From: Phycisphaerae bacterium
GTDB taxonomy: Bacteria > Planctomycetota > Phycisphaerae > UBA1845
NCBI GenBank assembly: GCA_029260055.1
Contig: JAJDDX010000124.1
Span: forward strand, 1 to 53,149
Direction: 5' to 3'
DNA length: 53,149 bases
Part shown: positions 34,101 through 41,594 of the stretch, piece after piece
Layout of the letters: the number at the start of each line of letters is the position of its first letter
How positions within the stretch are numbered: position 1 is the stretch's first letter
The notes under the pieces: model-generated
What the model was told of the DNA's origin: nothing
Seen by the model: the letters and a program-made list of their open reading frames with translations, nothing else
Databases searched by the model: none
Program-made: the position numbers and the translations under genes

Positions 34101-37100
34101 GGGCACGTCGGAGAAGCCGCGGCTTCTCTGTTCGTTCACGATCACCTGTCCCGAAGTCGGTCGCGCCGCTCCCGAGCCCGACGTGCGGGAGGCGATCACG
34201 GCGCTCAACCAGTTGCTGGTGGAGACGCAGACGCGCTCCCGCGACGAACTACAGAAGGAAATCGACAGCCGGATTGGTGAGGCGGGCGTCAAAGTCAAGG
34301 TCGTACCGAGTCCGAGACGAATCACGGAGCCTTCGGACGAAGTGCGTTTCGAGCTGAGCCGCAGGCGGCACGCCCCGGTGGCGGTGGCTGCTACGTGGAA
34401 CGCCGACGACTTCTCTTATGCGGCGGATGGTGACTGGGGCGAAGCACTCGGGGACATTCTCGCTCCACCGACTAGGGCGGAGAAGCGGGCGGGCCTGATG
34501 CCGATAGGCGTTGGCGCGGCCGTCGTCGTGGCGGCTGTCGCCGTGGCTTACGGGTTGTGGGGCCAAAGCGAAGAGCCACAGCGATTGGCGCTGGTCACGA
34601 ACGCGAAGAGTCCCATTGACGATACGCCCACCACGCCGAGCGGTGATGGCAACGAATCGGAGGATGACCGGGGTGACCCGGTGCCGACGGTTGACGACAC
34701 GGACCGCCCGACTGAATCCGGCGACACGACGACCGAGCAGGACCCCGGGGGGCCCACGACCCCGCCCGGCGGCGATGAGGACTCCACAAACGACAACGGG
34801 CCCGAGCCGCCGGAGCGTGAACAGCCGACGGACGTGGCCGGCACGCCTCCCTCGATCGACGAAGCGATCGCGGACATCGAGGATATCCTGAAGCGTTGCG
34901 AGGCGTTGAGTCCGGCGGCGGCACAGCTCGTGACGCGGCCGGACGCGGCGGCTGTGGGGACGCCGACGGTCACCGTCCGCGTTCCGGGCTTGGAGGGCGC
35001 GAGTGTGGAGGTGACGCTCGAGGCGGATGAATCCGGTGGTTACTGGCAGTTGTCGGACGCCGATGCCGGGAGCCTCGAGGCCAAGGTAGACTCGCTGATT
35101 GCGCTATTCCGGGCGTTGGACCGTGGCGACACAGCAATCGCTCTCGGTTCGGAACTGGGCGGTGCGGTGTCAGACGCTCGGTACGGCTCGCTGCTCGACG
35201 GCTCTCGCCTGGGGTTTCGGATTGCCGGCGAGCCCGTGTGGGTGCCCGAGGGGAACGACCTGGTGGCCACGGAGGTGGCCGGTGCTCTGATTCAAACGAC
35301 GGTCGACGAGTCGTTTGGGGTCGAGATCATTCCGACGCAGGTCTCGTTGCGTGCGTCAAACGGGACGGTCAGGTTGGATCGGCTCGACGCCGGCGCGATC
35401 CAGACCGCGCGGCAGCAGATCGACGACGCGATGAAGATCAGGCAGACAACGTCGTCGCAGGATTGTCAGGACGCGCTTCAAGAGAAGCTCGGCTCCACGA
35501 TAGGCATCGCGGCGCTGACTGACGTGGGCTCGGGGCCGGCCCAGGTGACCGAATGGGAAACTGCGGCGGAGGGGCTTCTTCCGCGCAGGTTTTCCGCGAC
35601 GTGGCAGCCCGAGGGGCTTTCGTTTGTGCTCGGTGCCGTAAGCGGCTCTCCGTGGACTGACTTGGCGGATTCACTCATCAGTGCGCATGACCTGCTGGCG
35701 GCTATCAACACGCGGCCCGACCCGGCGAGCGATTGGCTGGGGCGTGCGGTCGGAGGGACGCTGCGCGAGGTCCAGGCGCCGGGAGCGGACGGCATCTGGC
35801 TGCTCGCGGTGCCGGCTCCGTGGGCCGTGCAGGAAGGCGGGGAACCGTCGGCGAGTGACCGTCTCGTCATTCCCGTTGACCGTAGCATGTTCGAGACCCT
35901 GAACACTGCCGCGGCTGCGTCCGCGTTCCTCACCGGCGCGCCGCCGGCCTACTGGCCGGGCGTCGAGTGGTACCACGTCAATCGTTCCGCACCCTATTAT
36001 GTCCCGCCCGAGGAACTCGGAGCGGAACTGCGATCCCGGGCGCAGGGGCTGAACCACCTGCAAGTGCGACTGGATGTGGCCGATGCGCCGCCGAGGCTGG
36101 TGTTCCAGGGCGGCGGACTCGTTCCGGACGCAATCGAAGTGACGGCGACCGCCCGTTGGGCTGTCCGGAGTGTCCCCGAAGGGCTGAATCGAGGAGCGGC
36201 GTCCCTGGACTGGGCGGCGCAGGTCAGATTGCCGCAAGTGGCATGCCCGTTGACTCTGCGCGGTTCCGCAGACGGAGGCCTGATGACCTCCGGATTCGAG
36301 ACGGCTGAGATCGTCGAGCACTTCCGGACCGGGGTACCGGAGGTGACGGCTCTGGACAGGCTCATGGGCCAGTGGCCCGCCCGTACCGAGATTGAACGAA
36401 CGTTCGAGGCCCGGCTGGCGGGCCAGAACGTCTTGGACATGTCGACGAACGCGCAGGTTGCGGATTTTCTGGGTTTTATCTGGGAGGCGAAGGGGGTCGG
36501 CGACGGTACGGCTCCGGCGCTCGAGGAAGTGGTTTCGACCATTCGCGGGCGGAACGGCGTGACACGGTCTGACAAAGCCGCGCTGAACGTGTTCAAGCCC
36601 ACGATCTTCGCCGAGTACTTCTGCGGGCCGACGGCTTGCTATGCGCTGGCTTGGAGTTCGGCCCCCGACGAGGCCGTAGTGAAAGAGGGGCCCTTCTTGA
36701 TCAAACTCGGGCCCGTGGCAGCTCTTACCGGTTCGCAAACAGACGGCCTCGGGGAGGCGCTCATCGGGGCAGTGCTTTCGCGATTCCGGGATGCCGTCCT
36801 CGCCGACGACCTCACCGACTTCGAAAAGCAGGTCGGGCTTGCCCTGGCGCCCGATGAGCCGATGGCCCTTGTCGCTTTATCATCCCTCCAGTTTGAACCC
36901 AAGCGAAGTTCGCTCAGGCCCGTTAAGGGTGCCGGAGCGGGCGTCACGGGGGAATGGGAATCGCTCGACAGCCTGCGACGACGGCCTTTCGTGGACGCGG
37001 CCGGCGATTTCTGGCTGCTACAGACGCTCTCGACGCCCCAAGCGGAGTGGTCCCAGCAGTCCGACCCCCGGGCCGGCGAAGCGCTTCGATGGGCCTTGGA

Positions 37101-37134
37101 GGCACTCGGGACGCCGGGCCTGCCGGCGCCCTAG
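31102..37134 (+). CDS. Giant membrane protein with degenerate protein-kinase domain
   Basis: A 2010-residue protein. Residues about 20-310 read as a Ser/Thr kinase fold: N-lobe phrase SPHVLQFLGALRETDAAFVI, catalytic-loop equivalent SAHGGLCPGILL, then KITDFGLA, and SDVIAAGFLLHMMAEHRHPY. The glycine loop and the ATP-anchoring Lys are not evident, and the HRD catalytic Asp is absent (HGGLCPG), so it is probably a pseudokinase. Four Trp-containing helical repeats of about 60 residues follow (about 513-752). One membrane helix lies at about 1133-1153, then a Thr/Pro/Asp linker to about 1250, and a 750-residue extracytoplasmic part without known motifs. It is divergent from the T6SS operon. Some T6SS are controlled by a transmembrane kinase (PpkA); this could be a diverged analogue. 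An alternative start is 31156. Confidence 0.78.
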   Translation: MCAGSTQTPNDGPKADASMPETYRRVILKPAGLPEEQRARFADQLATAVAWQQELAGASPHVLQFLGALRETDAAFVIDHEPAAPLLAPASLFDGTAPAVDTKQLLRLAAAIFDSLKAAHASGKRVSAHGGLCPGILLTTPDGIEKITDFGLAAAICSALSPEQYLNAAVSARTDGAEELRSTGTWEILSPDEYDREDRICAFIDPEKYGTSAHESFESGSDVIAAGFLLHMMAEHRHPYLPDDDAHRLVEMSEFMAMARYNGARRQDLRESSDGAVAAWCEIVANTLGRLPQNRPSAKEVVQSLSAYVKPVDVGEILRRRLEPADELVKQKAWDELRALVKGIAASDDAPPDVVQRANELLRTADASLLLERAVDVLKGEAWRDAKEPLDQVLALPAIPPAIHERAKKASGVLEHSLAADAAFEKAMSRTGEGGGDDPAAARTQVEQTISHVEKLASDERLLPQVQGRLGDVLTALNERLSAINTELERFEAHKREEEQRLRQEREADHEKAGAWLADLDAAIAAAEWEMVPELLDDRPTLTHWPDGSDARVEEIRRALEAHLAEQKRQAAIEADRTAAIEWLAAVRDAVEAEFWDKAEEAQRKRPQLAHWPEDVQAEGRELAEAVRQARRREQDAQRATAWRDELAKHVEAKAWDRAATVLSERPALECWPDDVLEDEKALRAKVESELEAVDLQRRQVVAWIESAQEASAAERWDEAIRVLEAPPVDAAAVPKDVRKQADALRESCRKARAEQLARLVEERAGAVLEAAQAFVRKAADAELSAYLSSQLLTTTLTNEEFDAPDEFHEGTAELSVRVAGDAGEAAGGRMSAPISFERANGGVRIRDNGSLKKQVVDHVKSALKALQKTRLADFAKPLRDGAFPKTQLAVKLAGLSERTKATVCLLGGEAEHAKIKTELEWAPDTLTWRQKAPAEFVKKALDIGAAAAEAAVEKAFLKDTDALRRYEGALAIEVVPTQLPDPARLPEPLGFEGRLTAATGTSEKPRLLCSFTITCPEVGRAAPEPDVREAITALNQLLVETQTRSRDELQKEIDSRIGEAGVKVKVVPSPRRITEPSDEVRFELSRRRHAPVAVAATWNADDFSYAADGDWGEALGDILAPPTRAEKRAGLMPIGVGAAVVVAAVAVAYGLWGQSEEPQRLALVTNAKSPIDDTPTTPSGDGNESEDDRGDPVPTVDDTDRPTESGDTTTEQDPGGPTTPPGGDEDSTNDNGPEPPEREQPTDVAGTPPSIDEAIADIEDILKRCEALSPAAAQLVTRPDAAAVGTPTVTVRVPGLEGASVEVTLEADESGGYWQLSDADAGSLEAKVDSLIALFRALDRGDTAIALGSELGGAVSDARYGSLLDGSRLGFRIAGEPVWVPEGNDLVATEVAGALIQTTVDESFGVEIIPTQVSLRASNGTVRLDRLDAGAIQTARQQIDDAMKIRQTTSSQDCQDALQEKLGSTIGIAALTDVGSGPAQVTEWETAAEGLLPRRFSATWQPEGLSFVLGAVSGSPWTDLADSLISAHDLLAAINTRPDPASDWLGRAVGGTLREVQAPGADGIWLLAVPAPWAVQEGGEPSASDRLVIPVDRSMFETLNTAAAASAFLTGAPPAYWPGVEWYHVNRSAPYYVPPEELGAELRSRAQGLNHLQVRLDVADAPPRLVFQGGGLVPDAIEVTATARWAVRSVPEGLNRGAASLDWAAQVRLPQVACPLTLRGSADGGLMTSGFETAEIVEHFRTGVPEVTALDRLMGQWPARTEIERTFEARLAGQNVLDMSTNAQVADFLGFIWEAKGVGDGTAPALEEVVSTIRGRNGVTRSDKAALNVFKPTIFAEYFCGPTACYALAWSSAPDEAVVKEGPFLIKLGPVAALTGSQTDGLGEALIGAVLSRFRDAVLADDLTDFEKQVGLALAPDEPMALVALSSLQFEPKRSSLRPVKGAGAGVTGEWESLDSLRRRPFVDAAGDFWLLQTLSTPQAEWSQQSDPRAGEALRWALEALGTPGLPAP

Positions 37135-37509
37135 CGGCCAAAGCTCACCTCTATCCGCCAACCGAAGAAAAACTGCTTGACAGTTTAACCCGTGTCATCT
37201 TCAATACTTATGGTCTCTGTCCGCAAGGACCCGTAAGTGCTCGTGGCGTCGGTACGGCGGTGGTGACACCAAAGGCGCGGTCGGCCGTACCGACAGGGCA
37301 CGCCGGGAATACTCGGTGGTGCTTTGGAGCAGTGGAAGAAGCGCGCATCCGCGAGGATGCATGGCGCCGACTTCTGCTCAGGCTTCCGGGTCGGCTTGAT
37401 GCGGAGCGCGGGAGGCGAGACGACCTTTCACTTGCTCACGGCGACGTCTCGCGGTCGTCGGCGATAGTCTGATCGAATAGGTTTCTTACTGTTGTTAGGT
37501 GGCATGCGC
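37135..37509. other. Intergenic region before the surface locus
   Basis: This 375-base stretch follows the pseudokinase gene. It holds a consensus-like TTGACA at 37177-37182 followed by AT-richer sequence, which could be a promoter for the small lipoprotein genes. It also holds an 11-bp inverted repeat at 37248-37258/37284-37294, listed separately. I recognise no riboswitch. Frames crossing it are not convincing. Confidence 0.4.
37248..37294. repeat. 11-bp perfect inverted repeat with 25-base loop
   Basis: GTCGGTACGGC (37248-37258) pairs with GCCGTACCGAC (37284-37294). The loop itself contains a smaller GGTG/CACC dyad. It lies between the pseudokinase stop and the first small lipoprotein, so it may be a transcript-ending hairpin or a 5-prime leader structure. 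No T-tract follows. Confidence 0.4.
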
Positions 37510-37686
37510 ATGCGGATACGTAATGCAAATCGGTGGCGGCGATGGTGGCAATTCGCGAGCGCTTCGACCGGGATCGTGCTGCTGCAGGGTTGCACGGTCG
37601 ATCCGGATCTGTGGCTGCGCGCCGCGATTTCGGTCGGGTCGGACACGGCGATTTTCTTTCTGGAAAACCTCGCCGCTGGGCTCTAG
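37510..37686 (+). CDS. Small lipoprotein, 58 residues
   Basis: The peptide has a very basic n-region rich in Arg and Trp, a hydrophobic stretch and a lipobox LLQGC with Cys28. The mature part is only about 30 residues and amphipathic (VDPDLWLRAAISVGSDTAIF). Of the three in-frame ATGs I chose 37510 because AGGTGG lies 7 bases upstream. The gene sits 32 bases before a second tiny lipoprotein and upstream of a beta-barrel protein, so it is likely part of a surface operon. I recognise no family. The size makes a false call possible, but the ribosome site plus lipobox is good support. Confidence 0.6.
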   Translation: MRIRNANRWRRWWQFASASTGIVLLQGCTVDPDLWLRAAISVGSDTAIFFLENLAAGL

Positions 37687-37718
37687 GCCCTCCAGTCATA
37701 AGAAGGACTCACCAAACC

Positions 37719-37916
37719 ATGAAACGAACGAAATGGCAACGCTCATTGTTGGGTGTGATGCTGGCCGGCGGGTGCCTGTTCAGCGGGCCGTGTGGTATCA
37801 CGTCCCTGCAGCTTCAGGACTTCGTCACATCGACGCTGATTCGAACGGGCGTCGTAACGATTGCCAGTCTTGTGGAGGCGGCGACGATCGATGCCGCCCA
37901 GGATACGGGCGGATAG
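37719..37916 (+). CDS. Small lipoprotein, 65 residues
   Basis: It begins with a basic n-region (MKRTKWQRS), a short hydrophobic core and a lipobox LAGGC with Cys19. The mature part contains a hydrophobic amphipathic helix (LQDFVTSTLIRTGVVTIASL) and a short acidic tail. An AGAAGGA motif lies about 11 bases before the ATG. The helix resembles that of the preceding small lipoprotein in position and character but not in detailed sequence, so the two could be distant paralogues or parts of one complex. I recognise no family. Its place ahead of the TPR/beta-barrel gene suggests a role at the cell envelope. Confidence 0.65.
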   Translation: MKRTKWQRSLLGVMLAGGCLFSGPCGITSLQLQDFVTSTLIRTGVVTIASLVEAATIDAAQDTGG

Positions 37917-38052
37917 CAGCGCCAGGCCGCGCCTTGATCGGGCACGTGGCGGATGATCGGACCGGGTCCGTTCGTCGTCGCCGGCGTGCTTCACGCCCGG
38001 CTCGCGTGCTTGGGGCGGCCCCGTGGTTCCACGAGCCCAAAAGGCCAAAGTC

Positions 38053-40374
38053 ATGAACGGACGGATTCGTAGCGGGCCTCTTCTGATTGCCCTCGTGCTC
38101 CTGACGGTGCCGGCGGGCCCTGCCTATGCGCAGGAGGAGGCGCCCGAGGTGAATGTCGCGATACACGACGGCGTCTACTTCTACCTTCGCGGCACCGGCG
38201 ACGCGGACCCTGAGCAGCTTCGCGCTGCGATCGAGCGGTTTACCGCGGCGTTGGATGCGCATCCCGATCACCATGCGGCCCTCCTGTTTCGCGCGCTGTC
38301 GCACGGGGCCATCGGGCTCGAGCTCCGGCGGGCCACGTCGGGTGCGAGCGGCCGGGTCTTCGCCTGGGAGACGGTGATCGAAGCAAGATCCGACCCGCAG
38401 CGACGACCGAAACTGACAGCCGAGCGCGACGGAATCGAGCAGCAGTTGGCTGCGGAGTCACTCTCGGCGGCCACGCGTGTCGCGCTTCAGCACCGCAAGT
38501 CATTCCTCGATGAGCTCGCGAGTCAGCTTGATCGGTTTGAGAAGGTACCTGACGAGGAACTCGCCACCAGGCTCCAGGCGGCCAGAGCGGCGAAGCACGA
38601 GTCCGGCGGCAAGGAGCGCGCGGCCTACCGACTGATGGCTGTCGATCTGGACCGCTTGATAGGGCTGCTCGATAGCCCGGAGACGATCATCCGGCTCCTG
38701 GACGTGGTAGCGCATACGAAGGTGGCGCGGCTCAACGAAGAGGAAGCCGCCCAGGTTCTCAAGAAGGACATTCCGTCGCGCGACGCATCCGGAAAGCCCT
38801 CGGCATTGCGGGATGAAGCGGGCGCCATTTTGGCTCGGGCGGCGGAAGGACTCGAAGCCGCGCTTACGGCCGGCGCGACGGCGGAGGACTCGGTGCGGGC
38901 GCGGTTCTTCCTCGGCGTGGTGCGTTTTCGGCAGGGCGTTCTTACCCGCATTCCGCCGGAAATGGCGGAACCCGACATGGTGCGCCTGACGGAGGCTCGA
39001 GCGATCTTCGAGGCTATCGCCGACGATGAAGGCGTAGCGCGAAAGTGGCGCAGCTATGCAGCGTTGTACTTGGGCCTGACTCTGCCTTTCGAGGCGGCCA
39101 GCGAACTGGACGACGAGGCCGCGCGAGCTGCCATTCTCGATGCGGCGGAGGCACGGCTTTCGCAGGCGTCCGTTCTCGATGCGGAGGTACAGAACGATCC
39201 CGTGACGGGTGAGCCGAACCTGAAGGATGTGCTGTCGTCGAGTGGTGCGATCCCCGCGATCGTGTGGCGGCAGCGCGACCACCTAGATAAATTACGCGAG
39301 GGTGCTCCGCGGGTATCTCAGCCGCGCAGGGATATTTATCTGAACCTGTCCGCGGGCGCACATCGCGACACGAACGTCGTCCTGCTCGGTGAGCGCACCG
39401 ATCTTCCGCGAGACGTATCGCGAGCGAAGGACTACGGATTCACGGCCGGTCTGGCGCTCGGTTATACGCACGACCTCGATGACAAGTGGACGCTCGGGCT
39501 CGAGGGCCGTGTCACGCAGCTCTGGCACGCCGACGTGGACGAGTTCGACGAGCAAAACTACGGCGGCAGCGCCGCCCTTCAGTATGAAGCGGTACCGAAC
39601 AGCGGCAGCTTCGGGCCAGTGCTCCTGCGCCTGCAATACGATTACGGCTACACGCTTCTTGGGCGTTCCGCCTTCCTGTCGACCCACGCGCTGACGCCGA
39701 ACCTCCGGATCTACTGGGCGGACTATCGAGCGGAAACGGAGTTCTACTATCGATACGAGCTTCGCGACTACGCGGAGCCGTTGTTTGACCGCCGCTTCGA
39801 TCGGACCGGTGTCTACCATGCCCTCGGTGCTACTCAGAAGTTCCACACCATCGACATGGCGGCTGCATATTCGGCCGCCGGTATCGAGCCGTGGGGGCAT
39901 CCGGGCGATCCGAGCTTCTCCCAGGACGACCCGGACTATCCGAAACGGTACCTGACGCCGTACATCGGCTTCGAGTATGGGTGGGATCAGACGAACGGAC
40001 GCGAGTTCGATCAGAACGCGTATCTCCTGTCCCTCGGCGTATCCGTGCCGTTGCCGCTGGGCCTCGTCTTCGATGGGGGCGCCAGCTTCGAGTGGCAGGA
40101 TTATCGGCATCGCGGCAGCCTGGTCGATTTCCATCGCCGGCCGCGGCGCGACATGATCCAGCGCTACGACGTGGCGCTGTCCCGTACTTTCGTTCTTCGC
40201 GGCGGCCGGTTGGAGAACCGCTACCAGCCCGAGATCGATCGTGTGCTCATGACGATTCGTGCGTACGCTTCCTGGACGCTGGACGACAGCAATGTCAAAG
40301 ATCGGCTCGGACAGGCTATCTTCGAGTACGATCGCACGATGTACGGCTTGTCAGTCGCGTTCACGCTCAACTAG
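38053..40374 (+). CDS. TPR plus beta-barrel outer-membrane protein
   Basis: A 773-residue exported protein. A signal peptide ends at AYA-QE (about residue 26). Residues about 45-420 are helical with TPR-like pairs (for example LRAAIERFTAALDAHPDHHAALLFRAL). The last 340 residues (from about 430) alternate aromatic beta-strands such as YLNLSAGAHRDTNVVLLGE, YDYGYTLLGRSAFLS and LTPYIGFEYGWDQ, ending in GLSVAFTLN, which indicates an outer-membrane beta-barrel. The architecture recalls TPR-plus-barrel surface-assembly proteins (SLAM/DUF560-like), but I cannot confirm that family. AAGG lies 8 bases before the ATG. It is followed after 28 bases by the FecR-domain gene. Helping to export or anchor the neighbouring Cys-rich lipoprotein is inference. 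Confidence 0.75.
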   Translation: MNGRIRSGPLLIALVLLTVPAGPAYAQEEAPEVNVAIHDGVYFYLRGTGDADPEQLRAAIERFTAALDAHPDHHAALLFRALSHGAIGLELRRATSGASGRVFAWETVIEARSDPQRRPKLTAERDGIEQQLAAESLSAATRVALQHRKSFLDELASQLDRFEKVPDEELATRLQAARAAKHESGGKERAAYRLMAVDLDRLIGLLDSPETIIRLLDVVAHTKVARLNEEEAAQVLKKDIPSRDASGKPSALRDEAGAILARAAEGLEAALTAGATAEDSVRARFFLGVVRFRQGVLTRIPPEMAEPDMVRLTEARAIFEAIADDEGVARKWRSYAALYLGLTLPFEAASELDDEAARAAILDAAEARLSQASVLDAEVQNDPVTGEPNLKDVLSSSGAIPAIVWRQRDHLDKLREGAPRVSQPRRDIYLNLSAGAHRDTNVVLLGERTDLPRDVSRAKDYGFTAGLALGYTHDLDDKWTLGLEGRVTQLWHADVDEFDEQNYGGSAALQYEAVPNSGSFGPVLLRLQYDYGYTLLGRSAFLSTHALTPNLRIYWADYRAETEFYYRYELRDYAEPLFDRRFDRTGVYHALGATQKFHTIDMAAAYSAAGIEPWGHPGDPSFSQDDPDYPKRYLTPYIGFEYGWDQTNGREFDQNAYLLSLGVSVPLPLGLVFDGGASFEWQDYRHRGSLVDFHRRPRRDMIQRYDVALSRTFVLRGGRLENRYQPEIDRVLMTIRAYASWTLDDSNVKDRLGQAIFEYDRTMYGLSVAFTLN

Positions 40375-40402
40375 CGGTTCCCGTTTTGGTGCAGGTGATT
40401 CC

Positions 40403-41464
40403 ATGCGTTGTTCGACGAAGTGTGCTGTGCTTTTCCTCGCCGTCGTGTTATCGGGCGGCGTGGCGCCCACATGGGCTCAGGATTCGGACCCACTCGCGTA
40501 CGTGACCATCATGGAGGGCGGGCGAGCCACCCGCGGTGCCAACGGGGCTCCGTTCGAAAGCGAGCCGGGGATGTTTTCGGACAAGGGCAACGGCTTGTTC
40601 TCGGGCGATAGCATCGTGACTACGTCGGACGGAACGGCTGTCGTGAGCCTTCCAGCTTGCGGAGCGGTCGTCTACGTGGCCCCCTCGTCGGAACTTCGGG
40701 TCGACGCGTTACCGGTCGTAGACAAGTCTATTCCTACCGCGCTAACATTGCTCGACGGTCGAGCCTATGTCACGACGCGGCGGTCACTTGATCGCTGGGT
40801 TGTCATCGCGGGTTCGGCTGCGAACGGTCGCGGCTACACGATGTCCAAAGGGGCGTCGTTGTCAGTTGATGCCGGTCCTGACGGAGTCACATTTGCCGTC
40901 GCGACCGGAGCGGCGACTTATTTCGAAGGTGACGTACCGGAAGGTTCGCCCGTTTCCGAGTCAGGTGAGTTGACTGGCGAAAACGGGTTGGACGTGGCCG
41001 CCGGACAGCGCATCACCACGGGCGGGCAGGTCGAAGCGATTACTGAGAAGGTGGACGAATGGTCCTACGGGGCGCAGCGCGAGCGAGCGTCCAGTGCGGT
41101 GTATCGTTTCGGGCTGGACAACGGCACCAGGTGGGTAGAAGCGGCCGAGAGCGGGGACTTCACCCCGGTGCGGCTCGCGGAAGGGGCTACGGCACTGCCG
41201 TTTGGAGGCGGTGAGTTGGAGGCGGAGTTCAGGTTCGACCAACCCCGGTCGACGGTCGTATCGCCGGCACCGCGTGCTCAGTCGCGCGTCGTGACGGCCG
41301 GCGTATCGAGTCCGGTGCGGGCCTTGTTGGAGTCGCGTCGACCGACATCGGTCGTCGTGGGTCAACGGCTCGCTCGAACGCGGATCATTGGCAGCCCGGG
41401 CACGCAGGGTGGTCCGATACGGGTCAACCCGAATGCGGAAGTGTTGATCCGGTTGCCAAGGTGA
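40403..41464 (+). CDS. Exported FecR-domain protein
   Basis: A 353-residue protein with a signal peptide ending at TWA-QD (residue 25). Residues about 35-115 match the FecR domain: GLFSGDSIVTTSDGTAVVSL followed by VVYVAPSSELRVDAL, a pattern of short strands that binds partner proteins in the periplasm. Classical FecR senses TonB receptors and controls a sigma factor; here there is no cytoplasmic N-terminus and no sigma-factor gene, so a structural or surface role is more likely. The C-terminal half is beta-rich with a Pro/Ser linker near residue 285. CAGGTG lies 5 bases upstream of the start. It is linked to the beta-barrel gene (28-base gap). Confidence 0.8.
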   Translation: MRCSTKCAVLFLAVVLSGGVAPTWAQDSDPLAYVTIMEGGRATRGANGAPFESEPGMFSDKGNGLFSGDSIVTTSDGTAVVSLPACGAVVYVAPSSELRVDALPVVDKSIPTALTLLDGRAYVTTRRSLDRWVVIAGSAANGRGYTMSKGASLSVDAGPDGVTFAVATGAATYFEGDVPEGSPVSESGELTGENGLDVAAGQRITTGGQVEAITEKVDEWSYGAQRERASSAVYRFGLDNGTRWVEAAESGDFTPVRLAEGATALPFGGGELEAEFRFDQPRSTVVSPAPRAQSRVVTAGVSSPVRALLESRRPTSVVVGQRLARTRIIGSPGTQGGPIRVNPNAEVLIRLPR

Positions 41465-41594
41465 CGGGGTAGAAGCGTATCATCTCGAAGGCCCGCTGCA
41501 AACGAGGGACCGCAGCGCGGGTTTATACGACTGCACGGATGCCCCCGACTTTAGCCGTCATACCGGCGGTAAGGTGAATAGGAAAGGTCTGGAT

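Noticed and set aside
37201..37320. Cyclic-di-GMP type riboswitch in the leader region
   Set aside because: The conserved GEMM core bases do not match; only a simple inverted repeat is present.
40403..41464. FecR as part of an iron-dicitrate signalling system
   Set aside because: No sigma factor or TonB receptor gene is adjacent, and the protein has a cleavable-type signal peptide instead of a cytoplasmic N-terminus.
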